Positions 1 through 9,076 of a DNA stretch of 64,000 bases are shown piece after piece (position 1 is the stretch's first letter; every line of letters starts with the position of its first letter). Position numbers and translations under genes: made by a program. The notes beneath the pieces were generated by a model. That model worked only from the letters and a program-made list of their open reading frames with translations, made no database searches and had not been told where the DNA came from. The stretch is from Leifsonia sp. fls2-241-R2A-40a. GTDB lineage: Bacteria; Actinomycetota; Actinomycetes; Actinomycetales; Microbacteriaceae. The stretch spans positions 1,178,001 through 1,242,000 of the forward strand of contig NZ_JARVRS010000001.1 in the NCBI RefSeq assembly GCF_030209575.1, written 5' to 3'.

Positions 1-714
1 ATGGGAGGCCTCGTCCAGCGCGGTCTCGCTGCCGAGGGCTACGACGTCACGCTGGTCACGAACGGTGTGGATGCGCTTATCGCGCTGCGCAGCGACGGCT
101 ACTCGGCCGCCGCGATCGACGTCATGCTCCCGGGGATGAGCGGCTTCGAGCTGTGCCGGCACATCCGTGAGGCGTCGAACCCCATGCCCATCCTGCTGCT
201 GACGGCGCGTGATGCCATCGAGGACCGCGTGCACGGGCTCGACTCGGGCGCCGACGACTACCTGACCAAGCCTTTCGCGTTCGCCGAACTCGCCGCACGG
301 GTCCGTGCGCTGCTGCGGCGCGAGCCGACCGGGATGCGCCCCCAGGTCACCGTGGGCCGGCTCACGATCGACTCCCACGAGCATCAGGCGCTGGTCGCCG
401 GGCACGAGATGCCGTTGAGCCGCCGCGAGTTCACCCTGCTGCGCCTGTTCGCGACGAACCCGGACAAGACGCTGTCGCGTTCCGACATCCTCGAGTCGGT
501 GTGGGGGACGACGGAGAACATCGGCACGAACGTCATCGACCAGTACGTGTCCTATCTGCGGAAGAAGCTGGATGCGGCGGGCGCCGGCCTCTCGATCGTC
601 ACCGAACGCGGACGCGGCTACCGGCTGGATGCCCGCAACGCCGCAGACCGCTCCCGAGCCGGCGCCGGTTCCGAGTCCGCTCCCAACGCGCACGACACCG
701 CTTCGACCCTGTGA
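1..714 (+). CDS. OmpR/PhoB-family response regulator, 5'-truncated by window edge
   Basis: DNA-binding response regulator of a two-component system. The visible part begins inside the receiver domain. The phospho-acceptor Asp is residue 40 of the visible protein (motif IDVMLPGMSG), with the conserved Thr68 (LLLTARD) and Lys90 (YLTKPF). The C-terminal winged helix (about residues 115-212) ends with the usual ERGRGYRL. The N-terminal strand and its acidic pair are missing, so the first ATG is probably an internal Met and about a dozen codons lie outside the window. The stop codon overlaps the GTG of the histidine kinase by 4 nt (GTGA), so the pair is translationally coupled. The signal sensed and target genes cannot be told from sequence. 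Confidence 0.93.
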   Translation: MGGLVQRGLAAEGYDVTLVTNGVDALIALRSDGYSAAAIDVMLPGMSGFELCRHIREASNPMPILLLTARDAIEDRVHGLDSGADDYLTKPFAFAELAARVRALLRREPTGMRPQVTVGRLTIDSHEHQALVAGHEMPLSRREFTLLRLFATNPDKTLSRSDILESVWGTTENIGTNVIDQYVSYLRKKLDAAGAGLSIVTERGRGYRLDARNAADRSRAGAGSESAPNAHDTASTL

Positions 715-2135
715 ACCGTCTTCGGCGGCTGTCGATCACGGCGCGGATCACGATCGGCAGCCTCGTCGTGGCCGCACTGTTCGCTCTGCTCGCCGTGGTG
801 ATCATCCGCATCGGGGTGTCGTCCATCCTGCACAACGCGACGGTCACGCTCCTGAATAACGACGTCGTGGCGCCCGCCCAGGCGCTCCCCTCGAAGCCGT
901 CCGGCCCCTTCGACCTGCCGGGCGGCGGGCAGGAGCTCGCGATCGTGGACGCCAAGGGGTCGGTCCTCGCCTCGACCCTGCCGGAAGCGCTCGAGGACCG
1001 CATCCACTCCCTCATCAGTCAGGGAGACGACCCGCGCGAGGTCCAGGCGGGGAATGATCACTACCTGGTCCTCACCCGGAGCGTCGCCACCTCCGATGGC
1101 ATCATGCACATCGTCGCGGCGCGGAATGACGAGACCACGGCCTTGATCCTGGACCGCCTGACCATCGCGCTTCTGGTCGGCGCGGGCGTCGTGATCTTCG
1201 CGTTCGGTGCGGCGTCGTGGCTGCTGGCGCGGGCGGCCCTGCGGCCCGTGAGCCGGATGCGCGAGCAGGCCGACCGCATCGCAGGGTCGACGCCGGAGGA
1301 CGCGGGGCTGCTGCCGGTCGGACCGGCCGAGGACGAGTTGTCCGAGCTGGCGACCACGTTGAACGACCTCATCCTGCGGCTGCGGGCGTCCGCGGATCGC
1401 GAGCGCCAGATGGTGTCGGATGCGAGCCACGAGCTGCGGACGCCGCTCGCGGTCCTGCGCGGCCAGTTGGAGCTCGCCGAGTTGGATGCGGGCGATGCGG
1501 ATGCCCTGCTGTCCGACGTCCGGTCGTCGCACGCGACCGCCATCCGCTTGGCGCAGCTCGCGAACAACCTGTTGGAGCTGTCGCGGATCGAGGCCGGGCC
1601 GTCGAGCGGACGCATCGACTGGCGCACCCTCGTGGACGAGCTGACGGATGCGATCGACCGTGCGCGCCTTTTGGTGAGCAGCGACGACGAGGCGGCGGGC
1701 ATCTCGGTCGACTTCGAGTACGACCCTCGGCGCCGCCCCGACCCGGAGGCGCGGGTGGCACTGTCCCCGACCGATTTCGGCCGCATCCTGGACAACCTGC
1801 TGGGGAACGCGATCACCGCGATCCGTTCGTCCGGCCCCGACCGCGCCGATGCGACCGTCACGGCCGCGCTGAGGCTGGAGGACGGCGAGGACGGCGGCGA
1901 GGTGGCGGTGCTCACAGTGCACGACTCCGGCCCGGGGATGCCGGAGGAGTTCATCCCCGTGGCGCTGGACCGGTTCACCCGTGCGGACGGTGCTCGCACC
2001 GGTCAGTCCGGCGGCGGACTCGGGCTGGCGATCGTCGGCGCGCTGGCGGGCGCCGCGGGCGGCCGCGTCGTGCTGGCGAACGCGTCACCGTCGGGGTTGA
2101 CGGTCACCGTGAGGCTGCCGATCCGGCGCGACTGA
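711..2135 (+). CDS. Sensor histidine kinase (HAMP, HisKA, HATPase_c)
   Basis: Membrane-bound sensor kinase of 474 aa partnering the upstream regulator. I start it at the GTG that overlaps the regulator's stop; a longer frame upstream would merely run through the regulator gene. Two transmembrane segments (about 13-35 and 148-170) bracket a small extracytoplasmic sensor domain of about 110 residues. A HAMP region (about 171-225) follows, then the phospho-acceptor His240 in DASHELRTPLAVLR, the N-box (DNLLGNAITAI), the G1 box (DSGPGMP) and the G2 box (GGGLGLAIV). All catalytic boxes are intact. The short sensor domain has no recognisable ligand-binding fold. The stop codon runs straight into a tandem repeat. 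Confidence 0.93.
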   Translation: MNRLRRLSITARITIGSLVVAALFALLAVVIIRIGVSSILHNATVTLLNNDVVAPAQALPSKPSGPFDLPGGGQELAIVDAKGSVLASTLPEALEDRIHSLISQGDDPREVQAGNDHYLVLTRSVATSDGIMHIVAARNDETTALILDRLTIALLVGAGVVIFAFGAASWLLARAALRPVSRMREQADRIAGSTPEDAGLLPVGPAEDELSELATTLNDLILRLRASADRERQMVSDASHELRTPLAVLRGQLELAELDAGDADALLSDVRSSHATAIRLAQLANNLLELSRIEAGPSSGRIDWRTLVDELTDAIDRARLLVSSDDEAAGISVDFEYDPRRRPDPEARVALSPTDFGRILDNLLGNAITAIRSSGPDRADATVTAALRLEDGEDGGEVAVLTVHDSGPGMPEEFIPVALDRFTRADGARTGQSGGGLGLAIVGALAGAAGGRVVLANASPSGLTVTVRLPIRRD

Positions 2136-2202
2136 CTCGGCTCGGGACCGACTCGGCTCGGCTCGGGACCGACTCGGCTCGGCTCGGGACCGACTCGGCT
2201 CG
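2134..2202. repeat. Tandem repeat of about 21 bp starting at the kinase stop codon
   Basis: Immediately after the kinase TGA the sequence consists of about three and a half copies of a 21-bp unit built from GACTCGGCTCG and GCTCGGGACC. The first copy lacks 5 bp (one CGGCT). It fills most of the gap between the kinase and the convergent aldo/keto reductase. The units can pair locally (CCGA with TCGG), so it might help end transcription, but no T-run follows. It looks like a slippage-prone minisatellite. Confidence 0.85.
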
Positions 2203-2216
2203 CGTCTGTTCGGGCG

Positions 2217-3053
2217 TCAGTGCCCGCTGCGGTCTGAGTCCACCCCGGCGTCGGGGCCCTCGTCGAGGGTGTCGAGTGCGGCGAGGTCGTCCGCGTCGAG
2301 GTCGAAGTCGAACACCGCGAGGTTCTCGGCCATCCGCTGCGGGTTCCGTGATTTCGGGATGGCGACCAGCCCGTTCTGCACGTGCCAGCGCAGGACGATC
2401 TGCCCGGGCGTCCGCCCGTGCTTCTCGGCCAGGCGGGCGAGCACGGGCTCGGCGAGCAGGTCGCCGCTTCCGCCGATGGGGCTCCACGACTCGGTGACGA
2501 TCCCATGCTCGCTGTCGTAGGCGCGCTGTTGGCGCCGCGGGATGGGGGGGCTGAGCTGGATCTGGTTGACCGCGGGTGTGACCCCGGTCTCGGCGACGAT
2601 CCTGTCGATGTGCGCCGGCTTGAAGTTGGAGACGCCGATCGCCCGGGCCTTCCCCGCCTCGCGAAGCCGGATAAACGTCTCCCACGTGGAGACGAACTGG
2701 TCGCGCTTCGGGAGCGGCCAGTGGATCAGCAGAAGGTCGACGTAGTCGAGCCCGAGCCGCTGCAGGCTGTCGTCGAGGCCGGCCACGGCGCGGTCATCGC
2801 CCTGGTACACCCCGTCGAGCTTGGTGGTCACGAACCACTGCTCGCGGGGAACCCCACTCGCTGCGAGCCCCCGCCCGACGCCGACTTCGTTGGCGTACTT
2901 CACCGCCGTGTCGACGTGACGGTAGCCGATCTCCGCAGCCGCGACGATCGCTTTCTGGACCTCCGCGTCGTCGAGCGGCCACGTGCCCAGCCCGAGTTGC
3001 GGGATGCTGCCGCCACCGTTGAGGGGAAAGGAGGGGATGGATGCCGTCGTCAT
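2217..3053 (-). CDS. Aldo/keto reductase
   Basis: NADPH-dependent carbonyl reductase of 278 aa, single TIM-barrel domain. The AKR catalytic tetrad is visible: Asp48 (HVDTA), Tyr53, Lys78 (VTTKLD) and His111 (LLIHWP). The family signature IGVSNF is present, and the C-terminal cofactor loop has IPKSRNP. The fold and length fit the AKR5-like (2,5-diketo-D-gluconate reductase type) prokaryotic group, but the substrate cannot be inferred. It sits 24 bp downstream of putA on the same strand. It also has its own TAAGGT hexamer (minus strand, 3061-3066) 7 nt before the ATG, suggesting a separate leaderless promoter inside the putA end. Confidence 0.9.
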   Translation of the reverse strand: MTTASIPSFPLNGGGSIPQLGLGTWPLDDAEVQKAIVAAAEIGYRHVDTAVKYANEVGVGRGLAASGVPREQWFVTTKLDGVYQGDDRAVAGLDDSLQRLGLDYVDLLLIHWPLPKRDQFVSTWETFIRLREAGKARAIGVSNFKPAHIDRIVAETGVTPAVNQIQLSPPIPRRQQRAYDSEHGIVTESWSPIGGSGDLLAEPVLARLAEKHGRTPGQIVLRWHVQNGLVAIPKSRNPQRMAENLAVFDFDLDADDLAALDTLDEGPDAGVDSDRSGH

Positions 3054-3077
3054 GTCTCAGACCTTACGCGCGGGCGC

Positions 3078-6000
3078 TCAGATCACGCCGTCGGACAGGT
3101 GGGTTGGGTTGCCGAAGCGGTGGTTCGTGATCGAGATCGCCTGCTCGTGGAGGAACGTGAGCACCTCGATCCGCCCGGATGGCGTCACCGGGCCGTTGTA
3201 CACGGCGACGTCGGGCGTCCCGCCGAGGGCCGCGGCGAGCGCGACAGGGTCGCCGCCGATCAGCCGGATCCGGTGCGCGGCGATGCGCCGCGAACGCACG
3301 CGGGACAGCCAGTGCGCATCCGTCTCGACCGTCACTTCCACTTCGCGCTCCCTGAGGAGGGCGAGCATCGCCTTCGGCAGCTTCACCGGCGTGCTGACGG
3401 TGAACGGCGAGCGCGCGACCGTGGCGGCCGCCATGACGCGCAGCAGTTCGGGGAGCGAGCTGCCTTCCGACAGCCGGATCGCGACCGGGACCGGCCGGTA
3501 GCGGAACAGGTTCCGCTCGACGCCCAGCCCGGAGACATCCGCGACCCGGTGGTACTCGGTGGCCACGGCGATGGCATCGCTGAGCGCTGAGCGTCGGACC
3601 AGGTCGAAGGACGGGTAGTCCATCGACGACTGCCCGGATTCGATGAGGTCGGTGACCCGCGGCTCCAGCCCACGCAGGTGCAGGCTGGAGCTGGAGTGTC
3701 CGGCCTCGGGGACCCAGCTCCCGAGCGCCAGCAGGTAGTTCGGCCCTCCCGCCTTCGCACCCGCCCCGACCGACGACCGCTTCCATCCGCCGAACGGCTG
3801 TCGCCGCACGATCGCTCCGGTGATGCCCCGGTTGACGTACAGGTTGCCGGCTTCGACCGTGTCCAGCCACAGTGCGAGCTCGTCGGAGTCGAGCGAGTGG
3901 AGCCCCGCGGTGAGTCCGTACTCCACCGCGTTCTGGAAGCGGATCGCCTCGTCCAGATCGCGTGCGGTCATGATGCCCAGCACCGGGCCGAAGAACTCGG
4001 TGAGGTGGAAGTAGGAGCCCGGCTGCACCCCGGTCCGCACTCCCGGGCTCCACAGGCGCCCGCTGTTGTCGAGCCGCCGCGGCTCGACGAGCCACTGCTC
4101 GCCCGCGCCGAGCGTGGTGAGCGCGTGCTGCAGCTTGCCCGACGCCGGCTCGATGAGCGGCCCCATCTGGCTGGTCGGGTCGCTCGGGTACCCCACGCGC
4201 ATGCTGGTCACCGCATCCACAAGCTGGTTGCGGAACCGCTCCGAACCGCCGACCGATCCCACGAGGATGACCAGACTCGCTGCGGAGCACTTCTGGCCCG
4301 CGTGCCCGAAGGCACTCTTGACGATGTCGGCCACCGCGAGGTCGTAGTCGGCGCTCGGCGTCACGATGATGGCGTTCTTGCCGCTCGTCTCGGCGAGCAA
4401 AGGAAGGTCGGGCCGCCAGGAACGGAACAGCTTGGCCGTCTCGTACGACCCGGTCAGGATCACCCGGTCGACCCGCGGGTCCGAAATCAGTTGCTGACCG
4501 AGTTCGTTCTCCGCGACGTCGACGAGTGCCAGAAGGTCCCGCGGGATGCCGGCCTCCCACAGCGCCTCCACCATGACCGCGGCCGACCGACGCGCCTGCG
4601 GAGCCGGCTTGATGACGACACCGCTTCCCGCGGCGAGCGCCGCAAGCACCGACCCCGCCGGGATCGCGACCGGGAAGTTCCATGGCGGCGCGACCACGGT
4701 CAGTACTGCCGGGATGAATCGTGCACCCTGGACAGCATCCAACTCGCGGGCGCGGCCGGCGTAGTAGTGCGCGAAGTCGACGGCTTCGCTCACCTCCGGA
4801 TCCGCCTCGGCGATCGTCTTCCCTGTTTCGACGGCCATGACCTCGATCAGCCGATCGCGATTGGCCTCGAGGGCATGCCCGGCGCGATCGAGTGCGGAGG
4901 CGCGATCATGACCGCTCCGTCCTCCCCAGGAGCGCCCGGCCTGAGCGACGCTCTCCAGGATTGCGTCCAGCCTGCCGGCGTCATCCACGACGGCTGCCGC
5001 GATGGTGTCCGCCCCGATGGCCGAATCCGCCGACCGCGCGAGGATCCGCCGCCCCCACGCACGGTTGGCCGACAGCGACGGATCGGTGTCCGGCGCGTTC
5101 CGGAAGCGCTCCGCCGCGACGACCGTCTCCACCTCTGCTCCGGGTCGCGGCAACGCGATGCCCCCGGAGCCCCGCGTGAGCCCCAGCACCACACTCGTCA
5201 GCCCCTGCTCCTGCGCGGTGGGCGCCTCGGAAACCTCGGGCGCCGGCGCACGAGTGAATGACGGCGCGGACGCTTGCTCCCACTCGTGGGTCCGGTCCTG
5301 TTGCCGGTTCGGAAGGGGAGCGACGCCGCGCGGGCCGGACTCGGCCTCCAGCTCGGCGACCGAGGCGAGGAAGCGCTGCTTCTCGCGTTCGAACAGTTCG
5401 CGGTTCGAGTCGAGCTCGAACACCGCGGACATGAAGTTCTCCGAGCTCGCGTTCTCTTCGAGTCGTCGGATCAGGTACGAGATGGCGACGTCGAATTCGC
5501 CCGGATCGACCACCGGCGTGTAGAGCAGGAGGCCGCCGACGGTGCGCTTGACCGCGTCAGCCTGAGCGGTCGCCATCCCGAGCAGCATCTCGAAGTCGAT
5601 CCGCGCCGTCACCCCGCGCCGCGAGGCCAGCAGCCACGCGTATGCGATGTCGAACAGGTTGTGACCGGCCACGCCGATCTTGACCGCATCGGTGTGCTCC
5701 GGCGTGAGCGACCAGTCGAGCACCCTCTTGTAGTTGGCGTCGGTCGCCTGCTTCGTCTCGTACGTTGCGAGCGGCCAGTCGTGGATCGTCGCATCCACTC
5801 GTTCCATCGCCAGATTGGCGCCCTTGACCACCCGGACCTTGATCGGTGCACCCCCGGCGATGCGACGCTGGGTCGCCCACTCGGTCAGCGTCTGCATCGC
5901 ATTGAGCGCATCCGGCAGGTAGGCCTGGAGCACGATCCCCGCTTCGAGCCGGAGAAGCTCGGGTTTGCTGAGGATGGTGGTGAACACGGCCATCGTCAGG

Positions 6001-6737
6001 TCGAGGTCGCGATACTCCTCCATGTCGAGGTTGATGAACTTGGGGGTCGGGGATGCGGCCGCGAGCTCGTAGAGCGGCGTCAGCCGCTCGACCACGCGCT
6101 CCACCGTCTCGTCGAACGCCCACATCGACAGCTGTGAGGCGATCGACGACACCTTGATCGACACGTAGTCGACGTCGTCGCGGGCCAGGAGCGCTCGGGT
6201 GCCCTCGAGCCTCCGTTGCGCCTCCTTCTCACCCAGCACCGCCTCACCGAGCAGGTTGAGGTTGAGCCGTGCCCCGTCCCCCGATGCATCCGTGGGAGCT
6301 CGGAGCCGCGCGATCGCGGGTCCGAGCTTGTCGGGCGTCGCATCGACGACGAGGTGGCCGACCATCCGCCGGAGCACGCGCCGCGCCACGGGGATCACCA
6401 CCCAGGGCAGCACCGGCCCGAAGACTCCCCCGAGCCAGATCGCGAATCGCATGTACCAGGGGAGGAAAGCAGGGATGCGCTTGGCCACGCGCTGCAGGTT
6501 GTAGCCGGCGACGAACAAATCCTGCGGGCGAGCGACTCCGTCGACGAACCCGACCGCGAAGTCGAGACCGTTCGGATCACTGAGGACCCCAGCGAGTCTC
6601 TGGGCAGCGGGATCCTGCTGGCGCGCAGCGCCGTCGTCGCCATGCGCGCTCTCGGCGAGCCAGCGCTGCACCAGCTCGACCGCCTCGTGAGCGATCACCG
6701 CCGGGCGCGCCTCGGCGCCATCCGTTGTTTCGACCAT
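3078..6737 (-). CDS. putA: Bifunctional proline dehydrogenase / L-glutamate gamma-semialdehyde dehydrogenase
   Basis: Oxidises proline to glutamate in two steps and passes electrons to the quinone pool. The 1219-aa protein has an FAD-binding proline dehydrogenase barrel at about 100-430 (motif VRVVKGANLAMERVD) and an aldehyde dehydrogenase domain at about 540-1030 with Glu in LLAETSGKNA and the catalytic Cys817 in GHAGQKCSAAS. About 190 further residues follow, as in long PutA forms where a C-terminal ALDH-like lid closes the substrate channel. There is no N-terminal ribbon-helix-helix domain, so unlike the E. coli protein it should not repress its own gene. The ATG lies 6 nt after a TAGTGT hexamer (leaderless promoter), and a 13-bp palindrome sits in the presumed spacer. 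No putP transporter is in view. Confidence 0.95.
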   Translation of the reverse strand: MVETTDGAEARPAVIAHEAVELVQRWLAESAHGDDGAARQQDPAAQRLAGVLSDPNGLDFAVGFVDGVARPQDLFVAGYNLQRVAKRIPAFLPWYMRFAIWLGGVFGPVLPWVVIPVARRVLRRMVGHLVVDATPDKLGPAIARLRAPTDASGDGARLNLNLLGEAVLGEKEAQRRLEGTRALLARDDVDYVSIKVSSIASQLSMWAFDETVERVVERLTPLYELAAASPTPKFINLDMEEYRDLDLTMAVFTTILSKPELLRLEAGIVLQAYLPDALNAMQTLTEWATQRRIAGGAPIKVRVVKGANLAMERVDATIHDWPLATYETKQATDANYKRVLDWSLTPEHTDAVKIGVAGHNLFDIAYAWLLASRRGVTARIDFEMLLGMATAQADAVKRTVGGLLLYTPVVDPGEFDVAISYLIRRLEENASSENFMSAVFELDSNRELFEREKQRFLASVAELEAESGPRGVAPLPNRQQDRTHEWEQASAPSFTRAPAPEVSEAPTAQEQGLTSVVLGLTRGSGGIALPRPGAEVETVVAAERFRNAPDTDPSLSANRAWGRRILARSADSAIGADTIAAAVVDDAGRLDAILESVAQAGRSWGGRSGHDRASALDRAGHALEANRDRLIEVMAVETGKTIAEADPEVSEAVDFAHYYAGRARELDAVQGARFIPAVLTVVAPPWNFPVAIPAGSVLAALAAGSGVVIKPAPQARRSAAVMVEALWEAGIPRDLLALVDVAENELGQQLISDPRVDRVILTGSYETAKLFRSWRPDLPLLAETSGKNAIIVTPSADYDLAVADIVKSAFGHAGQKCSAASLVILVGSVGGSERFRNQLVDAVTSMRVGYPSDPTSQMGPLIEPASGKLQHALTTLGAGEQWLVEPRRLDNSGRLWSPGVRTGVQPGSYFHLTEFFGPVLGIMTARDLDEAIRFQNAVEYGLTAGLHSLDSDELALWLDTVEAGNLYVNRGITGAIVRRQPFGGWKRSSVGAGAKAGGPNYLLALGSWVPEAGHSSSSLHLRGLEPRVTDLIESGQSSMDYPSFDLVRRSALSDAIAVATEYHRVADVSGLGVERNLFRYRPVPVAIRLSEGSSLPELLRVMAAATVARSPFTVSTPVKLPKAMLALLREREVEVTVETDAHWLSRVRSRRIAAHRIRLIGGDPVALAAALGGTPDVAVYNGPVTPSGRIEVLTFLHEQAISITNHRFGNPTHLSDGVI

Positions 6738-6743
6738 GAGACG

Positions 6744-6822
6744 ACACTATTACCCGGCGCTGAGCGCCCCCGGAAGCGACCTGAAGTTGTAGAGAACTGC
6801 CGTTGTCCACCGCGGATAGAGT
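6744..6822. promoter_or_regulatory. putA: Divergent promoter region of putA and the FAD oxidoreductase, with palindrome
   Basis: The putA -10 candidate is TAGTGT on the minus strand (6744-6749), 6 nt from the ATG. The rightward gene has TAGAGT at 6817-6822, also 6 nt from its ATG. A perfect inverted repeat, GGCGCTGAGCGCC (6756-6768), lies where the putA -35/-10 spacer should be and is a candidate operator. A lone DnaA-box-like TTGTCCACC is at 6803-6811. No consensus -35 is obvious for either gene. Confidence 0.5.
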
Positions 6823-6828
6823 CAATTC

Positions 6829-8418
6829 ATGACCGACCGATCCTCCGCATCCACCTCCGCGACGCACGACATCGTCATCGTCGGCGGCGGACACAACGGA
6901 CTGACTGCCGCCGCCTACCTCGCACGGGCGGGCAAGTCGGTCATCCTGCTGGAACGACTGGACGAAGTGGGCGGCGCAGCGGTCAGCGCCCAGGCGTTCA
7001 GCGGCGTCGAGGCGCGACTCTCCCGGTACTCCTACCTGGTCAGCCTTCTGCCGAAGCGCATCATCTCCGACCTCGGCCTCGACATCCGTCTCGCGCGACG
7101 CCGCTACTCCTCCTACACGCCTGTCCCGGGGGATGCCGACGGCGCGGGCCTCCTGATCGACAACACCGACGCCGCGGCCACGGAAGCGTCCTTCGCCCGG
7201 ATCGGAGCGGCCGACGATGCCGCTTCGTTCGATGCACTCTACGAAAGCACCGGCGAACTCGCCCGCTCCCTCTGGCCCACCGTCACCGAGCCCCTGCTCA
7301 CGCGGTCCGAGGCCAAGGCGCTGGTCGGGGACGATGAGCTGTGGCAGGCGCTGATCGAGGATCCGATCGGCGAGTTCATCCAGCAGCGTCTCCAGAACGA
7401 CCTGGTCCGCGGAGTGGTCGCGACGGACGCGCTGATCGGCACGTTCGCCAGCCTCGCCGATCCGGGTCTCTCGCAGAACCGTTGCTTCCTGTACCACGTG
7501 ATCGGCCAGGGCACCGGGGAGTGGGATGTGCCGATCGGCGGCATGGGCGCCGTGACCGGCGAGCTCCACCGCGTAGCACGCGAGGCCGGTGCCCGCATCG
7601 TCACGGGCGCCGAGGTGACCCGCATCGACCCGGACGGCACCGTCGAGTACCGGCGGAACGGTCACGATCGCCGGGTCGAGGGCGCGCATGTGCTCGCCAA
7701 CGTCGCGCCCGAGGTGCTCGACGCGCTGCTGGGCGAGCCGGCCGAACCGCCGCGCCCTAAGGCCGAGGGCGCGCAGGTCAAGGTGAACCTGCTGCTGGAG
7801 CGCCTCCCCCGCCTCCGAGACGCCGCCATCGACCCGAAGGCGGCCTTCGGCGGCACCTTCCACATCAACGAGACCTTCACGCAGCTCGAAGACGCCTACG
7901 CCGGAATGACGCGCGGTGTGATGCCCGAGCTGCTGCCGTGCGAAATCTACTGCCACACCCTCGCCGACCCGAGCATCCTCGACCCGGACCTCGCTGCCTC
8001 CGGCGCGCAGACCATCACGGTCTTCGGCCTGCACACGCCCGACCGATGGCTGACCGACGAGAACAACGACGCCACCCGCCAGCGGCTCCAGGACGCGGTG
8101 CTCGCCTCGCTGAACTCGGTGCTCGCCGAGCCCATCGAGGACCTGCTGCTCACCGATGCCGACGGACGCCTCTGCATCGAGACCAAGACGACGCGCGACC
8201 TGGAGCAGGCGCTCAACATGCCCGGAGGCAACATCTTCCACGGCCCGCTGTCGTGGCCGTTCGCCGAAGACGACGAACCGTTGGACACCCCGGCCCGGCG
8301 CTGGGGCGTCGCGACGCAGCACCCGCGCATCCTGATGTGCGGCTCCGGCGCACGACGCGGCGGCGCGGTCAGCGGGCTCGGCGGTCACAACGCCGCCATG
8401 GCCGTCCTCGAAGGCTGA
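6829..8418 (+). CDS. NAD(P)/FAD-dependent oxidoreductase, phytoene-desaturase / PYROXD2-like
   Basis: Flavoprotein of 529 aa. The dinucleotide-binding fold is at the N-terminus (DIVIVGGGHNGLTAAAYLA, residues 14-32), followed by the acidic ribose-binding Glu in LLERLDEVGGAA. The C-terminal FAD segment SGLGGHNAAMAVLE closes the fold, as in carotenoid desaturase-like amine oxidases. The closest family I recognise is the PYROXD2-like branch, whose bacterial role is poorly defined. It is not in a carotenoid cluster, so a carotenoid role is not supported. It is divergent from putA with a shared 91-bp promoter region and a leaderless-type start (TAGAGT, 6 nt). Confidence 0.82.
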   Translation: MTDRSSASTSATHDIVIVGGGHNGLTAAAYLARAGKSVILLERLDEVGGAAVSAQAFSGVEARLSRYSYLVSLLPKRIISDLGLDIRLARRRYSSYTPVPGDADGAGLLIDNTDAAATEASFARIGAADDAASFDALYESTGELARSLWPTVTEPLLTRSEAKALVGDDELWQALIEDPIGEFIQQRLQNDLVRGVVATDALIGTFASLADPGLSQNRCFLYHVIGQGTGEWDVPIGGMGAVTGELHRVAREAGARIVTGAEVTRIDPDGTVEYRRNGHDRRVEGAHVLANVAPEVLDALLGEPAEPPRPKAEGAQVKVNLLLERLPRLRDAAIDPKAAFGGTFHINETFTQLEDAYAGMTRGVMPELLPCEIYCHTLADPSILDPDLAASGAQTITVFGLHTPDRWLTDENNDATRQRLQDAVLASLNSVLAEPIEDLLLTDADGRLCIETKTTRDLEQALNMPGGNIFHGPLSWPFAEDDEPLDTPARRWGVATQHPRILMCGSGARRGGAVSGLGGHNAAMAVLEG

Positions 8419-8502
8419 GAACCCTCCTAGCGGCCCTCTGCCGATTCCAGGCCACGGTGACTAAGGTGTGCATCACCAGAGGCTGAGCCGACGGAGGTCA
8501 CC

Positions 8503-9057
8503 ATGATGCCGCAGCCGACAGGAAGACTGGTCCGCAAGGACGACGGGGTCTACCTCGTGTTCGATCGGATGTTCCAAGCGCCGATCGAGGAGGTGTGGAC
8601 CTACTTCAGCCGCTCGCCGCGCCTCGCGTCGTGGCTGGGCGAGTACAAAGGCACCGGCTCGACCGGCGCCGTGAAGTTGCGGATGACCGCCGAGAAGGAC
8701 GGCGCCGACTGGGAGGACGTCTCGGTGATGGAGTGCTCCGCGCCGCACCGCCTCCGCGCCGACGTGGGCCCGGCCGGGGCGTCCCACAGGATGTTCGTGC
8801 ACCTCACCGAGGGGAGCGGACACACGACGGTCACGGTCGGACGCCGGATGCGCTCGGTCGTTGCGGAAGCCGACTCCGGGACGAGATGGGACTACTTCCT
8901 CGACCGCCTCGTCGCAGCGCACGACCACAAACCGCTGCCGGACTGGAGCAGCTACGGCCCGGCGATGACCGAGCACTACCGGACGCTGTGCCGGGAGCTC
9001 GACCGCGACCTGCGCTCCGAGCACGCCGCGGCCGCCCGCTCCGCCGCTTCGTCGTAA
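8503..9057 (+). CDS. SRPBCC / AHSA1-family protein
   Basis: Small 184-aa protein of the START-like hydrophobic-cavity fold. It shows the AHSA1 pattern: a first strand, then FQAPIEEVWTYFSR with SPRLASWLG, then an extended sheet and a long C-terminal helix. Such proteins bind small hydrophobic ligands or act as co-chaperone-like factors; no catalytic residues are diagnostic. A good ribosome site (GGAGG at about 8492) precedes two consecutive ATGs, and I take the first. A TAAGGT hexamer at about 8463 may be the promoter. It could be cotranscribed with the preceding flavoprotein gene (84-bp gap), but function is unknown. Confidence 0.78.
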   Translation: MMPQPTGRLVRKDDGVYLVFDRMFQAPIEEVWTYFSRSPRLASWLGEYKGTGSTGAVKLRMTAEKDGADWEDVSVMECSAPHRLRADVGPAGASHRMFVHLTEGSGHTTVTVGRRMRSVVAEADSGTRWDYFLDRLVAAHDHKPLPDWSSYGPAMTEHYRTLCRELDRDLRSEHAAAARSAASS

Positions 9058-9076
9058 CGGCCGACGCCGATCCGCG

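Noticed and set aside
6829-8418. Phytoene desaturase of a carotenoid pathway
   Set aside because: No crtB, crtE or cyclase genes near; the closest subgroup I recognise is PYROXD2-like.
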